From Streptomyces sp. Z26 (GTDB lineage: Bacteria; Actinomycetota; Actinomycetes; Streptomycetales; Streptomycetaceae), in assembly GCF_003665095.1 (NCBI RefSeq), contig NZ_RCHV01000002.1, forward strand, positions 3,954,501-4,018,500: a stretch of DNA of 64,000 nt, in the 5' to 3' direction. This document shows positions 26,691-38,417 of this stretch, piece after piece (positions within the stretch are counted from its first letter, which is position 1; the number at the start of each line of letters is the position of its first letter). Under the pieces are notes generated by a model. The model ran no database searches. It was not told the origin of the DNA and saw only the letters and a program-made list of their open reading frames with translations. The position numbers and the translations under genes were made by a program.

Positions 26691-27559
26691 GCACCACCCT
26701 CGCCGCCGCCAGCACCGCCACCTCCACGGGCGAGGCCGTGCAGTTCTGGGTGCTCGGCACCGTGGCGGTGCTGGGCGCGCTCGGCACCGTACTGATGCGG
26801 CGGGCCGTGCACGCGGCCCTCTGCCTCGCCGGCACCATGATCATCCTGGCGGTCTTCTACCTCGCCAACGGCGCGTACTTCCTGGGCATGGTCCAGGTCG
26901 TCGTCTACACGGGCGCCGTGATGATGCTGTTCCTCTTCGTGCTGATGCTCGTCGGCGTCTCCACCAGCGACACGCTGGAGGAGACCATCAAGGGCCAGCG
27001 CTGGCTGGCCGTCGCCGCCGGACTCGGCTTCGGCGTCCTCCTCGTCGGCGGCCTCGGCAACGCGTCGCTCAGCACGTTCAACGGCCTCGCGGAGGCCAAC
27101 GCCGAGGGCAACGTGCAGGGGCTGGCCCGCCTGGTCTTCACCAAGTACGTCTTCGCCTTCGAGATCACCGGCGCCCTGCTCGTCACCGCCGCCGTCGCCG
27201 CCATGGTGCTCACGCACCGCGAGCGTACGGAACGCCGGTCGACGCAGCGGGAGATGGCCGAGAAGCGCGTACGCGAGAACCGCCAGGTCCCGCCGCTGCC
27301 CGCGCCCGGCGTCTACGCCCGCCACAACGCCGTGGACATCCCCGGCCTGCTGCCCGACGGCAGCCCGTCCGAACTGACCGTCAACCCGACGCTGCGCGGC
27401 CGCGGCCAGGTCCGCGACGTGTCCGACGAGGCGCTCGCCGACCTGGCGGCGCTGGAGCAGCGCACGCAGGAGTACCTGGAACGGGGCGAGCGCCCCGCGG
27501 GGAACGCGGGCCGCGACGCCGACGGCTCCGGCGACAGGGATAAGGAGAAGGCCAAGTGA
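26687..27559 (+). CDS. nuoJ: NADH-quinone oxidoreductase subunit J
   Basis: A 290-residue membrane protein. Five hydrophobic helices fill the first 170 residues, including the MVQVVVYTGAVMMLFLFVL segment of helix 3. The remaining 120 residues are a cytoplasmic charged tail, longer than in proteobacteria. GTG overlaps the nuoI stop (GTGA), and the stop overlaps the nuoK GTG. Confidence 0.93.
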   Translation: MSTTLAAASTATSTGEAVQFWVLGTVAVLGALGTVLMRRAVHAALCLAGTMIILAVFYLANGAYFLGMVQVVVYTGAVMMLFLFVLMLVGVSTSDTLEETIKGQRWLAVAAGLGFGVLLVGGLGNASLSTFNGLAEANAEGNVQGLARLVFTKYVFAFEITGALLVTAAVAAMVLTHRERTERRSTQREMAEKRVRENRQVPPLPAPGVYARHNAVDIPGLLPDGSPSELTVNPTLRGRGQVRDVSDEALADLAALEQRTQEYLERGERPAGNAGRDADGSGDRDKEKAK

Positions 27560-27855
27560 ACCCGGTCAACTACCTCTATCTCGCGGCGCTGCTGTTCACC
27601 ATCGGCGCCGCCGGGGTGCTGGTCAGGCGGAACGCCATCATCGTCTTCATGTGCGTCGAGCTGATGCTGAACGCGAGCAACCTCGCGCTGGTCACCTTCT
27701 CCCGCCTGCACGGCAACCTCGACGGCCAGATCATGGCGTTCTTCACCATGGTCGTCGCCGCCGCGGAGGTCGTGGTCGGTCTGGCGATCATCGTGACGTT
27801 CTTCCGCTCCCGCCACTCGGCCTCGGTCGACGACGCCAGCCTGATGAAGCTGTAA
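27556..27855 (+). CDS. nuoK: NADH-quinone oxidoreductase subunit K
   Basis: A 99-residue protein with three membrane helices. Both conserved membrane glutamates are present, in FMCVELMLNASNL and AAAEVVVGLAI. It forms part of the proton path beside NuoJ. It overlaps nuoJ by four bases and is followed by a 13-bp gap before nuoL. Confidence 0.95.
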   Translation: MNPVNYLYLAALLFTIGAAGVLVRRNAIIVFMCVELMLNASNLALVTFSRLHGNLDGQIMAFFTMVVAAAEVVVGLAIIVTFFRSRHSASVDDASLMKL

Positions 27856-27868
27856 GGAGTACGGACCA

Positions 27869-29752
27869 GTGGAATCACTCATCGGGCTGCTCGTCGGAGC
27901 ACCGCTCCTCGGCGCGGCCGTCCTGCTGTGCGGGGGCCGCAGGCTCGACCGTACGGGGCACTGGCTCGGCACGCTGCTGGCCGCCGCCTCGTTCGTCGTC
28001 GGGCTGCTGCTCTTCGCGGACATGCTCGGCAAGGACACCGAGCAACGCGCCATGCACCAGCATCTGTTCAGCTGGATCCCCGTCGCCGACTTCCAGGCGG
28101 ACGTGGGCTTCCAGCTCGACCAGCTGTCCATGACGTTCGTCCTGCTGATCTCCGGGGTCGGCACGCTCATCCACGTCTACTCCATCGGCTACATGGAGCA
28201 CGACGAGCGGCGGCGGCGCTTCTTCGGCTATCTCAACCTCTTCCTCGCGGCGATGCTGCTGCTCGTCCTCGCGGACAACTACCTGCTGCTGTACGTCGGT
28301 TGGGAGGGCGTGGGCCTCGCCTCGTACCTGCTCATCGGCTTCTGGCAGCACAAGCCGAGCGCGGCGACCGCGGCGAAGAAGGCGTTCCTGGTCAACCGGG
28401 TCGGCGACGTCGGCCTGTCGATCGCGATCATGCTGATGTTCACCACGTTCGGCACCTTCGCCTTCGAGCCCGTGCTGGAGTCGACGGGCGAGACGAGCGA
28501 GGGCAAGCTGACGGCCATCGGCCTGATGCTGCTGCTGGCGGCCTGCGGCAAGTCGGCGCAGGTGCCGCTCCAGTCGTGGCTGGGCGACGCGATGGAGGGC
28601 CCGACCCCGGTCTCGGCCCTGATCCACGCGGCGACGATGGTCACCGCGGGCGTGTACCTGATCACCCGCTCCGGCGAGATCTTCAACGCCGCCCCCGACG
28701 CGCAGCTCGTCGTCGTCACCGTCGGCGCGGTCACGCTCCTCTTCGGTGCGATCGTCGGTTGCGCCAAGGACGACATCAAGAAGGCCCTCGCGGGCTCCAC
28801 GATGTCGCAGATCGGCTACATGATGCTGGCGGCCGGACTCGGCCCGATCGGCTACGCGTTCGCGATCATGCACCTGGTCACCCACGGTTTCTTCAAGGCG
28901 GGCCTCTTCCTCGGCGCCGGTTCCGTGATGCACGGGATGAACGACGAGGTGGACATGCGGAAGTACGGCGGGCTGCGCAAGCACATGCCGGTCACCTTCG
29001 TCACGTTCGGCCTCGGCTACCTCGCGATCATCGGTTTCCCCGGCCTCTCCGGGTTCTTCTCCAAGGACCAGATCATCGAGGCGGCGTTCGCCAAGGGCGG
29101 CACCCAGGGCTGGATCCTCGGCACCTGCGCGCTGCTCGGCGCGGCCATCACCGCGTACTACATGACGCGGGTCATGCTCCTCACCTTCTTCGGTGAGAAG
29201 CGCTGGGACCCGGCGGAGACGCACCCGCACGAGTCGCCGCGGACGATGACGATCCCGATGATCGTCCTCGCCTTCGGCTCGGTCTTCGCGGGCGGCTACT
29301 TCAAGCTGAACGAGAACTTCGTGCACTGGCTGGAACCCGTCACCGAGTTCGAGCACGGGCATCCGCCCATGTCGGCGGCGACCGTCACCGCGGCCACCGT
29401 CGTGGCGCTGCTGATCGGCGTCACCGGCGCCTGGTTCCAGTACGGGCGCCGACCGGTGCCGGTGGTCGCCCCGCGCGGCAGCCTGCTGACCCGCGCGGCC
29501 CGGCGCGACCTGCTCCAGGACGACCTGAACCACGTGGTCCTGGTCAAGGGCGGCGAGCACCTGACGCGCGGCCTGGTCTACCTCGACCACAAGCTGGTCG
29601 ACGGAGTCGTCAACGGCACGGCCGCCTCGTTCGGCGGCCTGTCCGGGCGGGTCCGGCGGGTCCAGAACGGTTTCGTCCGCTCGTACGCGGTCTCGATGTT
29701 CGGGGGTGCGGCGGTGCTCGTCGCCGCGACCTTGCTGATGAGGGCGGTCTGA
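27869..29752 (+). CDS. nuoL: NADH-quinone oxidoreductase subunit L (antiporter-like)
   Basis: A 627-residue proton-pumping subunit of the Mrp-antiporter type. Key polar residues are visible in YVGWEGVGLASY (Glu), GKSAQVPLQSWL (Lys) and AKDDIKKALAGSTMSQ (Lys). The long C-terminal region contains the lateral helix. GTG follows AAGGAG after a 13-bp gap. nuoM starts two bases after its stop codon. Confidence 0.95.
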   Translation: MESLIGLLVGAPLLGAAVLLCGGRRLDRTGHWLGTLLAAASFVVGLLLFADMLGKDTEQRAMHQHLFSWIPVADFQADVGFQLDQLSMTFVLLISGVGTLIHVYSIGYMEHDERRRRFFGYLNLFLAAMLLLVLADNYLLLYVGWEGVGLASYLLIGFWQHKPSAATAAKKAFLVNRVGDVGLSIAIMLMFTTFGTFAFEPVLESTGETSEGKLTAIGLMLLLAACGKSAQVPLQSWLGDAMEGPTPVSALIHAATMVTAGVYLITRSGEIFNAAPDAQLVVVTVGAVTLLFGAIVGCAKDDIKKALAGSTMSQIGYMMLAAGLGPIGYAFAIMHLVTHGFFKAGLFLGAGSVMHGMNDEVDMRKYGGLRKHMPVTFVTFGLGYLAIIGFPGLSGFFSKDQIIEAAFAKGGTQGWILGTCALLGAAITAYYMTRVMLLTFFGEKRWDPAETHPHESPRTMTIPMIVLAFGSVFAGGYFKLNENFVHWLEPVTEFEHGHPPMSAATVTAATVVALLIGVTGAWFQYGRRPVPVVAPRGSLLTRAARRDLLQDDLNHVVLVKGGEHLTRGLVYLDHKLVDGVVNGTAASFGGLSGRVRRVQNGFVRSYAVSMFGGAAVLVAATLLMRAV

Positions 29753-29753
29753 G

Positions 29754-31348
<1,595 letters not shown>

Positions 31349-31352
<4 letters not shown>

Positions 31353-33001
31353 GCACCACGCAATCCGTCCACAACCTGTGGACGCACGCGGCGGCCGAGC
31401 CGGAGAAGATCCCGACCCCGCACATCGAGTACGCCCAGCTGTCACCGACGCTGATCGTGCTCGGCGCCGCCCTCGTCGGCATCCTGATCGAGGCGTTCCT
31501 GCCGCGGCGCACCCGTTACACCGCGCAGGTCCTCGTCGCCGTGGTGGCGCTGGCCTCGGCGTTCGCCGCCGTCCTCGCCCTCGGTATGGACGGGTACGGC
31601 ACCACGAAGGCGCAGGTCGCCGCCATGGGCGCGATCGCGGTCGACGGTCCCGCGCTGTTCCTCCAGGGCACGATCCTGCTGGTGGGCCTCGTCGCGGTCT
31701 TCACGTTCGCGGAACGGCGGCTCGACCCCACCGCGCACGGCAACCGCGTCGACTCGTTCGCCGCGCAGGCCGCGTCCGTACCGGGCGGGCAGGGTGAACG
31801 GGACGCCGTACGGGCCGGGTTCACCACCACCGAGGTCTTCCCGATCGCCCTCTTCGCGATCGCCGGCATGCTGGTCTTCCCGGCGGCCAACGACCTGCTG
31901 ACGCTCTTCATCGCGCTGGAGGTCTTCTCCCTCCCGCTGTACATCCTGTGCGCGCTCTCCCGCCGCAACCGCCTGATGTCGCAGGAGGCGGCGGTGAAGT
32001 ACTTCCTGCTGGGAGCCTTCTCCTCCGCGTTCCTGCTGTTCGGCATCGCGCTGCTGTACGGCTACGCGGGCGCCGTCGACTACTCGTCCATCGCCCGCGT
32101 CGTCAGCAACGCCGACAACGCCACCGACCCGGCCCTCGCCGGGACCATGGGCAACGACGCGCTGCTCCTCATCGGCGGCGCCATGGTGCTGATGGGCATG
32201 CTGTTCAAGGTCGGCGCCGTGCCGTTCCACATGTGGACCCCGGACGTCTACCAGGGCGCCCCCACCCCGGTCACCGGCTTCATGGCGGCGGCCACCAAGG
32301 TGGCGGCGTTCGGCGCGCTGCTGCGGCTGCTGTACGTCGTGCTGCCGGGCCTGCGCTGGGACTGGGAGCCCGTGATGTGGGGCGTCGCGATCGTCACCAT
32401 GCTGGGTGGCGCGATCGTCGCGATCACGCAGACCGACATCAAGCGCCTGCTGGCGTACTCCTCCATCGCGCACGCCGGGTTCATCCTCGCCGGTGTCGTC
32501 GCGACGTCGGAGGACGGCGTCTCGTCCGTGCTGTTCTACCTGGCGGCGTACTCCTTCGTGACGCTCGGCGCCTTCGCGGTCGTGACGCTCGTACGGGACG
32601 CGGGCGGCGAGGCCACGCACCTGTCCAAGTGGGCCGGGCTGGGCCGCCGTTCGCCGCTGGTCGCGGCGGTCTTCGCGGTGTTCCTGCTGGCCTTCGCGGG
32701 CATCCCGCTGACGTCCGGCTTCACCGGCAAGTTCGCGGTGTTCAAGGCGGCGGCGGAGAGCGGCGCGGGCGCCCTGGTGGTCGTCGGTGTCATCTCGTCC
32801 GCCATCGCGGCGTTCTTCTACATCCGCGTCATCGTGCTCATGTTCTTCCAGGAGCCGAAGGCGGACGGGCCCACCGTGGCCGTCCCCAGCCCGCTGACGA
32901 TCACGGCGATCGGCATCGGCGTCGCGGTCACCCTGGTGCTCGGCCTCGCGCCGCAGTACTTCCTGGAACTGGCCGGGGACGCGGGCGTGTTCGTGCGCTG
33001 A
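31349..33001 (+). CDS. nuoN: NADH-quinone oxidoreductase subunit N (antiporter-like)
   Basis: A 550-residue antiporter-like subunit and the last gene of the operon. Recognised by SQEAAVKYFLLGAFSSAFLL, KVGAVPFHMWTPDVYQGAP and TDIKRLLAYSSIAHAG. GTG is coupled to the nuoM stop. A bidirectional terminator hairpin follows within 30 bp, closing a 16-kb operon in which almost every junction is an overlap. Confidence 0.95.
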
Positions 33002-33029
33002 GCCGCCCGTACGCCCACCCGGACGCACC

Positions 33030-33065
33030 ACCGCCCGGCACCTCCTGCGAGGGGTGCCGGGCGGT
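33030..33065. terminator. Terminator between nuoN and fumarylacetoacetase
   Basis: Perfect 13-bp arms (33030-33042 and 33053-33065) around a 10-base loop, between convergent genes. Confidence 0.8.
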
Positions 33066-33094
33066 GCCGTGTGCGGGGGAGCGGGGGGCGGTTC

Positions 33095-34339
33095 TCAGCC
33101 GCCGGGGGACGGCTCGATCCGGCCCGTCACCTCGCCCAGCCCGATCCGCGCCCCGTCCGGGCCCGGCGCCCACGCGGAGAGCGTCACCTCGTCGCCGTCC
33201 GCGAGGAACGGCCCCTTGCCCTCGGTGACCTCCAACAGCGAGCCCAACTGGTCCGGCTCCGGGCCGCTGACCGTCCCCGAGGCGTACAGGTCGCCCGTAC
33301 GCAGCGAGGCGCCGTTCACCGTCAGGTGCGCCAACTGCTGCTGCGCCGTCCAGTACATCGACGAGAACGGCGGCTCCGCGATCCGCCGCCCGTTCAACGT
33401 GACGGTGATCCGCAGGTCGAAGCCGCCGGGCTCGGCCACGGCGCCGTCGCCGTCGTCCAGGTACGGCAGCAGCGGGAAGTCCCGGGCGGGCGGCCGCGTA
33501 CGGGCCGCGTCCAACGCGTCCACCGGCGTGATCCACGGGGACACCGACGTCTGGAACGACTTGCCCAGGAACGGGCCCAGCGGCACGTACTCCCACGCCT
33601 GGAGGTCCCGCGCCGACCAGTCGTTCAGCAGGCACACGCCGAAGACGTGGTCGCGGAACGCGTCCTGCCCGACCGGCTCGCCCAGCCGCGACGGGGCGCC
33701 GACCACGAACGCGACCTCGGCCTCGATGTCCAGCCGCGTCGACGGGCCGAACAGCGGCGCCTCCGCGGTGGGCGGCTTCCGCTGGCCCCGCGGCCGTACG
33801 ACCGGCGTGCCGGACACGACGACGGTGCCCGCGCGGCCGTGGTAACCGATCGGCAGGTGCTTCCAGTTGGGCGTCAGCGGGTCGCTGCCGGGGCGGAAGA
33901 TCCGGCCGACGTTGGCGGCGTGGTGCTCGCTGGCGTAGAAGTCGACGTAGTCCGCCACCTCGAACGGCAGCCGCAGCTCCACCTCCGCGAGCGGACGCAG
34001 ATGCCGCGCCGTGGCCGCACGCCGCTCCGAGCCGCCCGTCAGCCACTCCCGCAGCTCGGCCCGTACCGCCTGCCAGACGGGACGGCCCGCGGCCAGCAGC
34101 GGGTTGAGCAGCGGCTCCCGCAGCAACTCGGCGTGCGGGGAGCCGAACTCGGTGGCGGCGGCGCCCGCGTCCAGCACGTACGCGCCGTAGCGGACGCCGA
34201 TCCGGGGCTGCCCGGCGTCCCGTCCGTCCGGTGTGGTGCGGGCGTCGTGCGGGCCGGGGTCCGTGAACAGGCCGTACGGCAGGTTGTCCGCGCCGAAGAG
34301 ATCGTCTCCGGGCAGGTCCAGCGCGCTGGCTTCGGTCAT
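33095..34339 (-). CDS. Fumarylacetoacetase (tyrosine/homogentisate catabolism)
   Basis: A 414-residue protein of the full-length FAH type. The metal-binding and catalytic region is visible in DYVDFYASEHHAANVGRIF, the PIGYHGRAG loop, LDIEAEVAFVVG and NDWSARDLQAWEY. It hydrolyses fumarylacetoacetate to fumarate and acetoacetate in the last step of tyrosine breakdown. The ATG at 34339 follows GGCGAGG; the open frame further upstream is antisense to the polyprenyl synthase and was rejected. No other homogentisate-pathway gene is nearby, so it is a single-gene unit. Confidence 0.93.
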   Translation of the reverse strand: MTEASALDLPGDDLFGADNLPYGLFTDPGPHDARTTPDGRDAGQPRIGVRYGAYVLDAGAAATEFGSPHAELLREPLLNPLLAAGRPVWQAVRAELREWLTGGSERRAATARHLRPLAEVELRLPFEVADYVDFYASEHHAANVGRIFRPGSDPLTPNWKHLPIGYHGRAGTVVVSGTPVVRPRGQRKPPTAEAPLFGPSTRLDIEAEVAFVVGAPSRLGEPVGQDAFRDHVFGVCLLNDWSARDLQAWEYVPLGPFLGKSFQTSVSPWITPVDALDAARTRPPARDFPLLPYLDDGDGAVAEPGGFDLRITVTLNGRRIAEPPFSSMYWTAQQQLAHLTVNGASLRTGDLYASGTVSGPEPDQLGSLLEVTEGKGPFLADGDEVTLSAWAPGPDGARIGLGEVTGRIEPSPGG

Positions 34340-34518
34340 CCGTGGTGCCTCGCCTTCGAGGTCGTCGCCGGTCAGGGGCCGCCGCCAGGCTATCGGGCGG
34401 CCCGTCACGGAACGCGCGGTGGCACGGGACGGCCGTCGCCGTACGTAGCCGGACGCACAGGGGTGGTCACGGTGAGGCTCCGGGGGTACGCGGGGGTAGT
34501 GATCGACCTGTGACCGGC

Positions 34519-34541
34519 TACGCTGCCAGAGATGGTGGCAG
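34519..34541 (+). promoter_or_regulatory. Possible promoter and leader hairpin of the polyprenyl synthase gene
   Basis: TACGCT (34519-34524) resembles the -10 boxes seen before mqnA and mqnC. A short hairpin CTGCCA-N7-TGGCAG (34523-34541) partly overlaps it. Its function is unknown. Confidence 0.35.
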
Positions 34542-34582
34542 CGATTCATCGACATGCAGCCGCGTAGACAGGAGTACCCCTC

Positions 34583-35593
34583 GTGACCGTCGACGGGCCG
34601 TTCGGGCTGAGCGTGCGGGACCAGGCTCTCGAAGCCGATGTCCAGGCAGGGTTGTCGGCAGTCGAAGAAGGTCTCATGGAGGCCACGAAGAGCGACGTGC
34701 CGTTCATCACGGGCGCCGCGCAGCACCTCGTACGGGCCGGGGGGAAGCGCTTCCGGCCGCTGCTGGTGATGCTCGGCGCGCAGTTCGGGGACCCGCACGA
34801 GCCGGGCGTCGTACCGTCCGCCGTGGTCGTCGAGCTGACGCACCTGGCGACGCTCTACCACGACGACGTGATGGACCAGGCCGACGTACGGCGCGGGGTG
34901 CCCAGCGCGAACGCCAACTGGGGCAACTCGGTGGCCGTCCTCACCGGCGACTTCCTCTTCGCCCGCGCCTCGCAGATACTCGCGGACCTGGGCCCCGAGG
35001 CCGTACGCATCCAGGCGGAGGCGTTCGAACGGCTCGTCACCGGCCAGATCATGGAGACCGCCGGGCCGCAGGACGGCCAGGACCCCGTCGCCCACTACCT
35101 CGAGGTGCTCTCCGGCAAGACCGGCTCGCTGATCGCGGTGGCCTGCCGCTTCGGGGCGATGACGGCCGGGGCGGACGAGAGCGTCACCTCGACGCTCACG
35201 CAGTACGGCGAGCGGATCGGCACCGCCTTCCAGCTCGCCGACGACGTACTGGACATCGCCAGCGACTCCCACGAGTCCGGCAAGACGCCGGGGACCGACC
35301 TGCGGGAGGGCGTGGCCACGCTGCCGGTGCTGTACCTGCGGGAGCACGCCGCGAACGGCGGGGCCGCCGCCGACCGCGAGCTGTGCCGGCTGCTCGACGG
35401 GGACCTGACGGACGACGCGCGGCACGCGGAGGCGCTGGCCGGGCTGCGCGCGCACCCGGCGCTGGAGCAGGCGCGGCGGGACACCGTGCGGTACGCACGG
35501 GAGGCGCGGGCGACGCTGGAGCCGCTGGCGGACGGGCCGGCGAAGCTCGCCCTGTCGGACCTGTGCGACGCGGTGGTGCACCGCGCGGGCTGA
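34583..35593 (+). CDS. Long-chain trans-polyprenyl diphosphate synthase
   Basis: A 336-residue isoprenyl synthase. The first aspartate-rich motif is DDVMD (94-98) in LYHDDVMDQADVRRG and the second is DDVLD (220-224). The residues before the first motif are small or aliphatic, as in medium-to-long chain enzymes. It extends allylic diphosphates and, given the menaquinone genes and nuo operon nearby, probably makes the menaquinone tail. The exact chain length cannot be read. The GTG start follows AGGAG at good spacing. It is divergent from fumarylacetoacetase. Confidence 0.9.
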   Translation: MTVDGPFGLSVRDQALEADVQAGLSAVEEGLMEATKSDVPFITGAAQHLVRAGGKRFRPLLVMLGAQFGDPHEPGVVPSAVVVELTHLATLYHDDVMDQADVRRGVPSANANWGNSVAVLTGDFLFARASQILADLGPEAVRIQAEAFERLVTGQIMETAGPQDGQDPVAHYLEVLSGKTGSLIAVACRFGAMTAGADESVTSTLTQYGERIGTAFQLADDVLDIASDSHESGKTPGTDLREGVATLPVLYLREHAANGGAAADRELCRLLDGDLTDDARHAEALAGLRAHPALEQARRDTVRYAREARATLEPLADGPAKLALSDLCDAVVHRAG

Positions 35594-35957
35594 GCGGGTC
35601 GGGGCTGTGGTCCGGGGCCGGGCCCGGGCCCGTGGCGGCGCGGAGGCGCCGGGCGGTGCGGGCGGTGCGGGCGGTGCGGCGCTGGTTCGGGTCCGGTGGC
35701 GGCCCGCGGGGCCTCAGGGGTGCGTGAGGGTGCCCCGTACGGGTAACCGGGTACGCGTGGGGCCACCCGGCGGAGGCGGCCGAGGCGCGCGTAGTCCCGT
35801 GGGAGTACGCGGAGTTGCCTCCCTCGGCTGACGCCCGGCCGCCGGTGATTTGGTGCTATTGATTCACCATCCCGCACCAGTTCGGGTGACAATGGCGGCA
35901 AGGGGTGGACGAGTGCGAGGTAAGAAAGCGCCGCCGACCACGGAGGTAGGCACACAC
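35594..35957. other. 364-bp intergenic region
   Basis: Low-complexity GC-rich sequence after the polyprenyl synthase includes direct repeats of GGGCGGTGC near 35655-35680. The right end is less GC-rich and carries the leader and ribosome site of the next gene. No gene or RNA was recognised. Confidence 0.5.
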
Positions 35958-37274
35958 ATGGCACAGATCCAACCGGGCAAGCCGCGCAGGAAAGCGGTGC
36001 GCTACGGCGTTCCGGTCGCGGTCGCGGGCGTCGCCGCCGCGACGATCGGGCTCGTCCCGGCGCTCGCCGACTCCGGTGACCCGGACCTGCCGAAGATCAC
36101 CGCCGAGGAACTCCTGGCCAAGATGGCCGAGTCGGACGTACCGCACCAGTCCGGCACCGTGAAGGTCGAGACGGACCTCGGCCTCCCCGCCCTGCCGGGC
36201 ACCGGCGGCGGCAGCCGCGGGCCGTTCGGCGGCGGTGACGACGAGCGCGGGGACGATGGTCAGCGCGGGGGCGGTGCGGACGACGGCGAGGACGGGTCCG
36301 CCGCGGACCCGCAGAAGAAGCTCATGGAGCTGGCCTCCGGCACGCACACGCTCCGGGTGGCCACGGACGGGCCCGACAAGCAGCGCGTCTCGGTCGTCGA
36401 GGAGGCCGCCGAGTACAGCCTCATCCACAACGGCCGGGACCTGTGGGCGTACGACAGCGCCAGCAACTCCGCCGTCCACAGCAGCCTTCCCGAGGGCGCG
36501 CACCACGGCGCGGACAAGGACGACGCGGGCAAGGACGGTAAGGGCAGGGGCGGTAAGGGCGGGGGCGGGGCGCACGAGATGCCCGGCGGCGTGGCCGATC
36601 TGACTCCGGAGAAGGCCGCCGAGCAGGCGCTGAAGGCCGTCGACAAGACGACCTCGGTGTCCGTGGACGGCACCGCGAAGGTCGCGGGCCGCGACGCGTA
36701 CCAGCTCGTCGTCAAGCCCAAGGCCGAGGACTCGACCGTCGAGGCCGTCCGTATCGCCGTCGACGCGGACAACGGCGCCCCGCTGAAGTTCACGCTCACC
36801 CCCGACGGCGGCGGCAAGCCCGTCGTCGACATCTCCTACCGGAACGTCGACTTCGGCAAGCCCGACGCGGACTCCTTCACCTTCAAGGCGCCGAAGGGCA
36901 CGGAGGTGACCGAGAAGAAGCTCGGCGGAGCCGCCGGTGCGGCCACCAAGAAGCCCGGCAAGGACGCGCGGCCCGAACTGTCGGAGCTGTCCGGCCTCAA
37001 CACGTTCGGCAAGGGCTGGGGCACCGTCGCCGAGATCCCGCTGCCCGGCGGCGGGCTGCCGGGGCCCCTGCTCGGTGACGCGAAGGGCGCGGAGTCCGAG
37101 CCGGTGAAGCGGCTGTTGGACAGTTTCACGGACGAGGCCGAGGGCGACTTCGGCACCGGACGGGTCTTCGAGACCCGGCTCGTGAACGCCCTGATCACGG
37201 ACGACGGCAAGCTTTTCGTCGGCGCCGTGACCAAGGAGGGCCTGGTCAAGGCGGCCGACGCGGCGGCCAAGTAA
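35958..37274 (+). CDS. Secreted LolA/DUF2092-like protein
   Basis: A 438-residue protein with a basic N-terminus and a signal or anchor segment (about 15-40, ending ALADS). The mature part has low-complexity Gly/Asp-rich loops near 90-120 and 190-215. Segments such as YSLIHNGRDLWAYDSASN and VDISYRNVDFGKPDADSFTF fit the LolA-like beta fold of DUF2092 proteins. These are thought to bind lipid or act in envelope functions in actinobacteria; its task is unknown. GGAGG precedes the ATG. It lies just upstream of an ABC exporter pair, with a terminator-like hairpin between. Confidence 0.75.
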   Translation: MAQIQPGKPRRKAVRYGVPVAVAGVAAATIGLVPALADSGDPDLPKITAEELLAKMAESDVPHQSGTVKVETDLGLPALPGTGGGSRGPFGGGDDERGDDGQRGGGADDGEDGSAADPQKKLMELASGTHTLRVATDGPDKQRVSVVEEAAEYSLIHNGRDLWAYDSASNSAVHSSLPEGAHHGADKDDAGKDGKGRGGKGGGGAHEMPGGVADLTPEKAAEQALKAVDKTTSVSVDGTAKVAGRDAYQLVVKPKAEDSTVEAVRIAVDADNGAPLKFTLTPDGGGKPVVDISYRNVDFGKPDADSFTFKAPKGTEVTEKKLGGAAGAATKKPGKDARPELSELSGLNTFGKGWGTVAEIPLPGGGLPGPLLGDAKGAESEPVKRLLDSFTDEAEGDFGTGRVFETRLVNALITDDGKLFVGAVTKEGLVKAADAAAK

Positions 37275-37285
37275 CCCCGGCGGCG

Positions 37286-37311
37286 GCCCCGCGCGCCACG
37301 GTGCGCGGGGC
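37286..37311 (+). terminator. Hairpin after the LolA-like gene
   Basis: 9-bp GC arms (37286-37294 and 37303-37311) around GCCACGGT, 12 bases after the stop codon. Confidence 0.5.
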
Positions 37312-37463
37312 GGCCCGTCCCGCGGACGTACCAAGCGCCCGGGGACGTACGCCGCGCCCGCCGTGCGCCGCGCACCCGCGGGCGTACGGAGCACAGGACA
37401 CATCTCGCATCGCCGCCGCCCGGCAACCGCCGGGTGGCGGCGAAGTTCCTCCCAGGGAGCACC

Positions 37464-38417
37464 ATGGCAGAGGCGGCCGAAGCCGTTGTCGAGACGCAGG
37501 GGCTCAGCAAGCGCTACCGAGGCGGTCAGCTCGCCGTGGACAGCCTCGACCTGTCCGTGCCCCGGGGCAGCGTCTTCGGATTCCTCGGGCCCAACGGCTC
37601 GGGCAAGACCACCACGATCCGGATGCTGCTCGGCCTGATCGAGCCCTCCGACGGCACCGCCCATCTGCTCGGCATGCCCATGCCGCACGCCGCCGGGCGC
37701 GTCCTCCCGCACGTCGGCGCCCTGATCGAGGGCCCCGCGCTCTACGACTTCCTCTCCGGCCGTGACAACCTCCTCCGCTACGACGCCGCCGACCCCACCG
37801 CCGACCCCCGCACCCGCCGCACCCGCGTCGCGGCGGCGCTCGACCGCGTGGGCCTGTCGGCCGCCGGGGGCAAGAAGGCCAAGGCGTACTCGCTCGGCAT
37901 GAAGCAGCGCCTCGGGCTCGCCTCCGCCCTGCTGCAACCCCGTCGCCTCCTCGTACTGGACGAGCCCACCAACGGACTCGACCCGCAGGGCATGCGCGAG
38001 ATCCGCGTCCTCGTCCGCGAACTCGCGGATGACGGCATCACGGTCTTCCTCTCCTCCCATCTGCTGGACGAGATCGAGCAGGTCTGCACGCACACCGCCG
38101 TGATGAACCGAGGCAGGCTCATCACTCAGGGCACCGTCGCCGAGATGTCCGCGGGGGCGCGCGGCCGTCTCGTCGTCACCACCCCGGACACGGCCGAGGC
38201 CGTGCCGGTCCTCAAGGAGCACGGGGTCACGGACGTCACCGTCGTCGAGGACCGGGTGTCCGGCGAACTGCCCGCCACCGACCCGCCGGACCTGGCGGAC
38301 GTCAACGCCGCCCTGGTGGCCGCCGACGTACGGGTGCGGGCCTTCGGACTCGAACGCGCCTCACTGGAGGACGTGTTCGTCGCACTCACCGGGGAGGGCT
38401 TCGATGTCGCAGGCTGA
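37464..38417 (+). CDS. ABC transporter ATP-binding protein
   Basis: A 317-residue ATPase of the CcmA/DrrA class. Walker A is GPNGSGKTT, the signature is YSLGMKQRLGLA, Walker B is LLVLDEPTNGLD, and the switch His is in SSHLLDEIEQ. It has the C-terminal extension usual for exporters. The ATG at 37464 follows AGGGAG. It overlaps the permease gene by 14 bp. The substrate is unknown. A GTG at 37434 is a less likely start. Confidence 0.92.
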   Translation: MAEAAEAVVETQGLSKRYRGGQLAVDSLDLSVPRGSVFGFLGPNGSGKTTTIRMLLGLIEPSDGTAHLLGMPMPHAAGRVLPHVGALIEGPALYDFLSGRDNLLRYDAADPTADPRTRRTRVAAALDRVGLSAAGGKKAKAYSLGMKQRLGLASALLQPRRLLVLDEPTNGLDPQGMREIRVLVRELADDGITVFLSSHLLDEIEQVCTHTAVMNRGRLITQGTVAEMSAGARGRLVVTTPDTAEAVPVLKEHGVTDVTVVEDRVSGELPATDPPDLADVNAALVAADVRVRAFGLERASLEDVFVALTGEGFDVAG